DNA from: Anolis sagrei
Taxonomy: Eukaryota; Chordata; Lepidosauria; Squamata; Anolidae
Assembly (NCBI RefSeq): GCF_037176765.1
Contig: NC_090026.1
Location: 124,872,752 to 124,936,751, forward strand
Direction: 5' to 3'
Length of the DNA: 64,000 nucleotides
Shown here: positions 63,838 through 64,000 of the stretch, piece by piece
Numbering within the stretch: position 1 is the first letter of the stretch
Layout: every line of letters begins with the position of its first letter
Translations under genes and position numbers: made by a program
The notes under the pieces: generated by a model
Told to the model about the DNA's origin: nothing
Database searches by the model: none
What the model saw: the letters and a program-made list of their open reading frames with translations, nothing else

Positions 63838-63985
63838 TTTCTTTATTATTTATTTATTTACCGCATTTGTATACTACCTTTCTCAGCCAGAGGCGACTCA
63901 AGCCGGTTCACAGTCGGCAGTGATGCGATGCCATAGCAAATATCAAATTACAGTTAAAACAATTACGAAAACGATTCAACATTTA
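63838..63985 (-). mobile_element. L2-like 3' tail
   Basis: (TTTA)n, ACTACCTTTCTCAGCCAGAG, GCGACTCAAGCCGGTTCAC. Confidence 0.5.
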
Positions 63986-63988
63986 AAA

Positions 63989-64000
63989 TCTATATAAATA
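63989..64000 (+). mobile_element. Start of a Helitron-like element, cut by the window edge
   Basis: TCTATATAAATA directly after A matches the first 12 bases of the copies at 20194 and 61907. Confidence 0.5.

Overview
The window is vertebrate nuclear DNA, most likely from a squamate reptile (lizard). It carries two split host genes in the tail-to-tail order that ACAA1 and DLEC1 have in human. The transposon mix is squamate-like: BovB, CR1, L2-like and R4-like LINEs, tRNA-derived SINEs, hAT and Tc1/mariner relatives, Helitron-like elements, Penelope-like foldbacks and a DIRS element. The species cannot be named from the sequence alone.

Layout. Positions 1-1177 hold two Helitron-like elements filled with CA/TA microsatellite. 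A DIRS-type tyrosine-recombinase retroelement fills about 1371-6034. Next come an extra copy of the ACAA1 promoter block (6040-6155), a solo LTR with a SINE inside it (6180-7277) and a BovB-type tail. The CpG-rich ACAA1 promoter follows at about 7380-7633. ACAA1, the peroxisomal 3-ketoacyl-CoA thiolase, runs on the + strand from 7634 to 26605. All 12 coding exons join in frame to 422 residues, with the catalytic Cys-His-Cys triad and an N-terminal PTS2-like signal. About 2.5 kb lies between its stop and the stop of the next gene. That interval holds the ACAA1 3' UTR, a CR1 copy split by a mariner-like element, and a long hAT palindrome.

From 29128 to the right edge the - strand carries the 3' part of DLEC1 (CFAP81), a ciliary protein. 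I placed 21 exons by splice sites, reading frame and similarity to the human protein as I remember it. The 5' part of the gene lies beyond position 64000. One junction, between the exons at 53394-53576 and 48599-48750, does not keep frame, so an exon there is missing or unseen. A 2.7-kb LINE with a long open RT frame sits in that same intron.

Points most worth attention: (1) foldback Penelope-like elements with 10-18 bp target duplications, whose arms carry a hammerhead-ribozyme-like core; (2) a TA-flanked MITE whose end forms the 5' splice site of a DLEC1 exon; (3) a duplicated 3' splice site at another DLEC1 exon; (4) a triplicated promoter block with YY1-like motifs upstream of ACAA1, split by an LTR; (5) a DIRS element that looks whole; (6) SPIN-like hAT elements and a mariner-like insertion, both of kinds known to move between species. 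No rRNA gene, functional tRNA gene or CRISPR array was seen.
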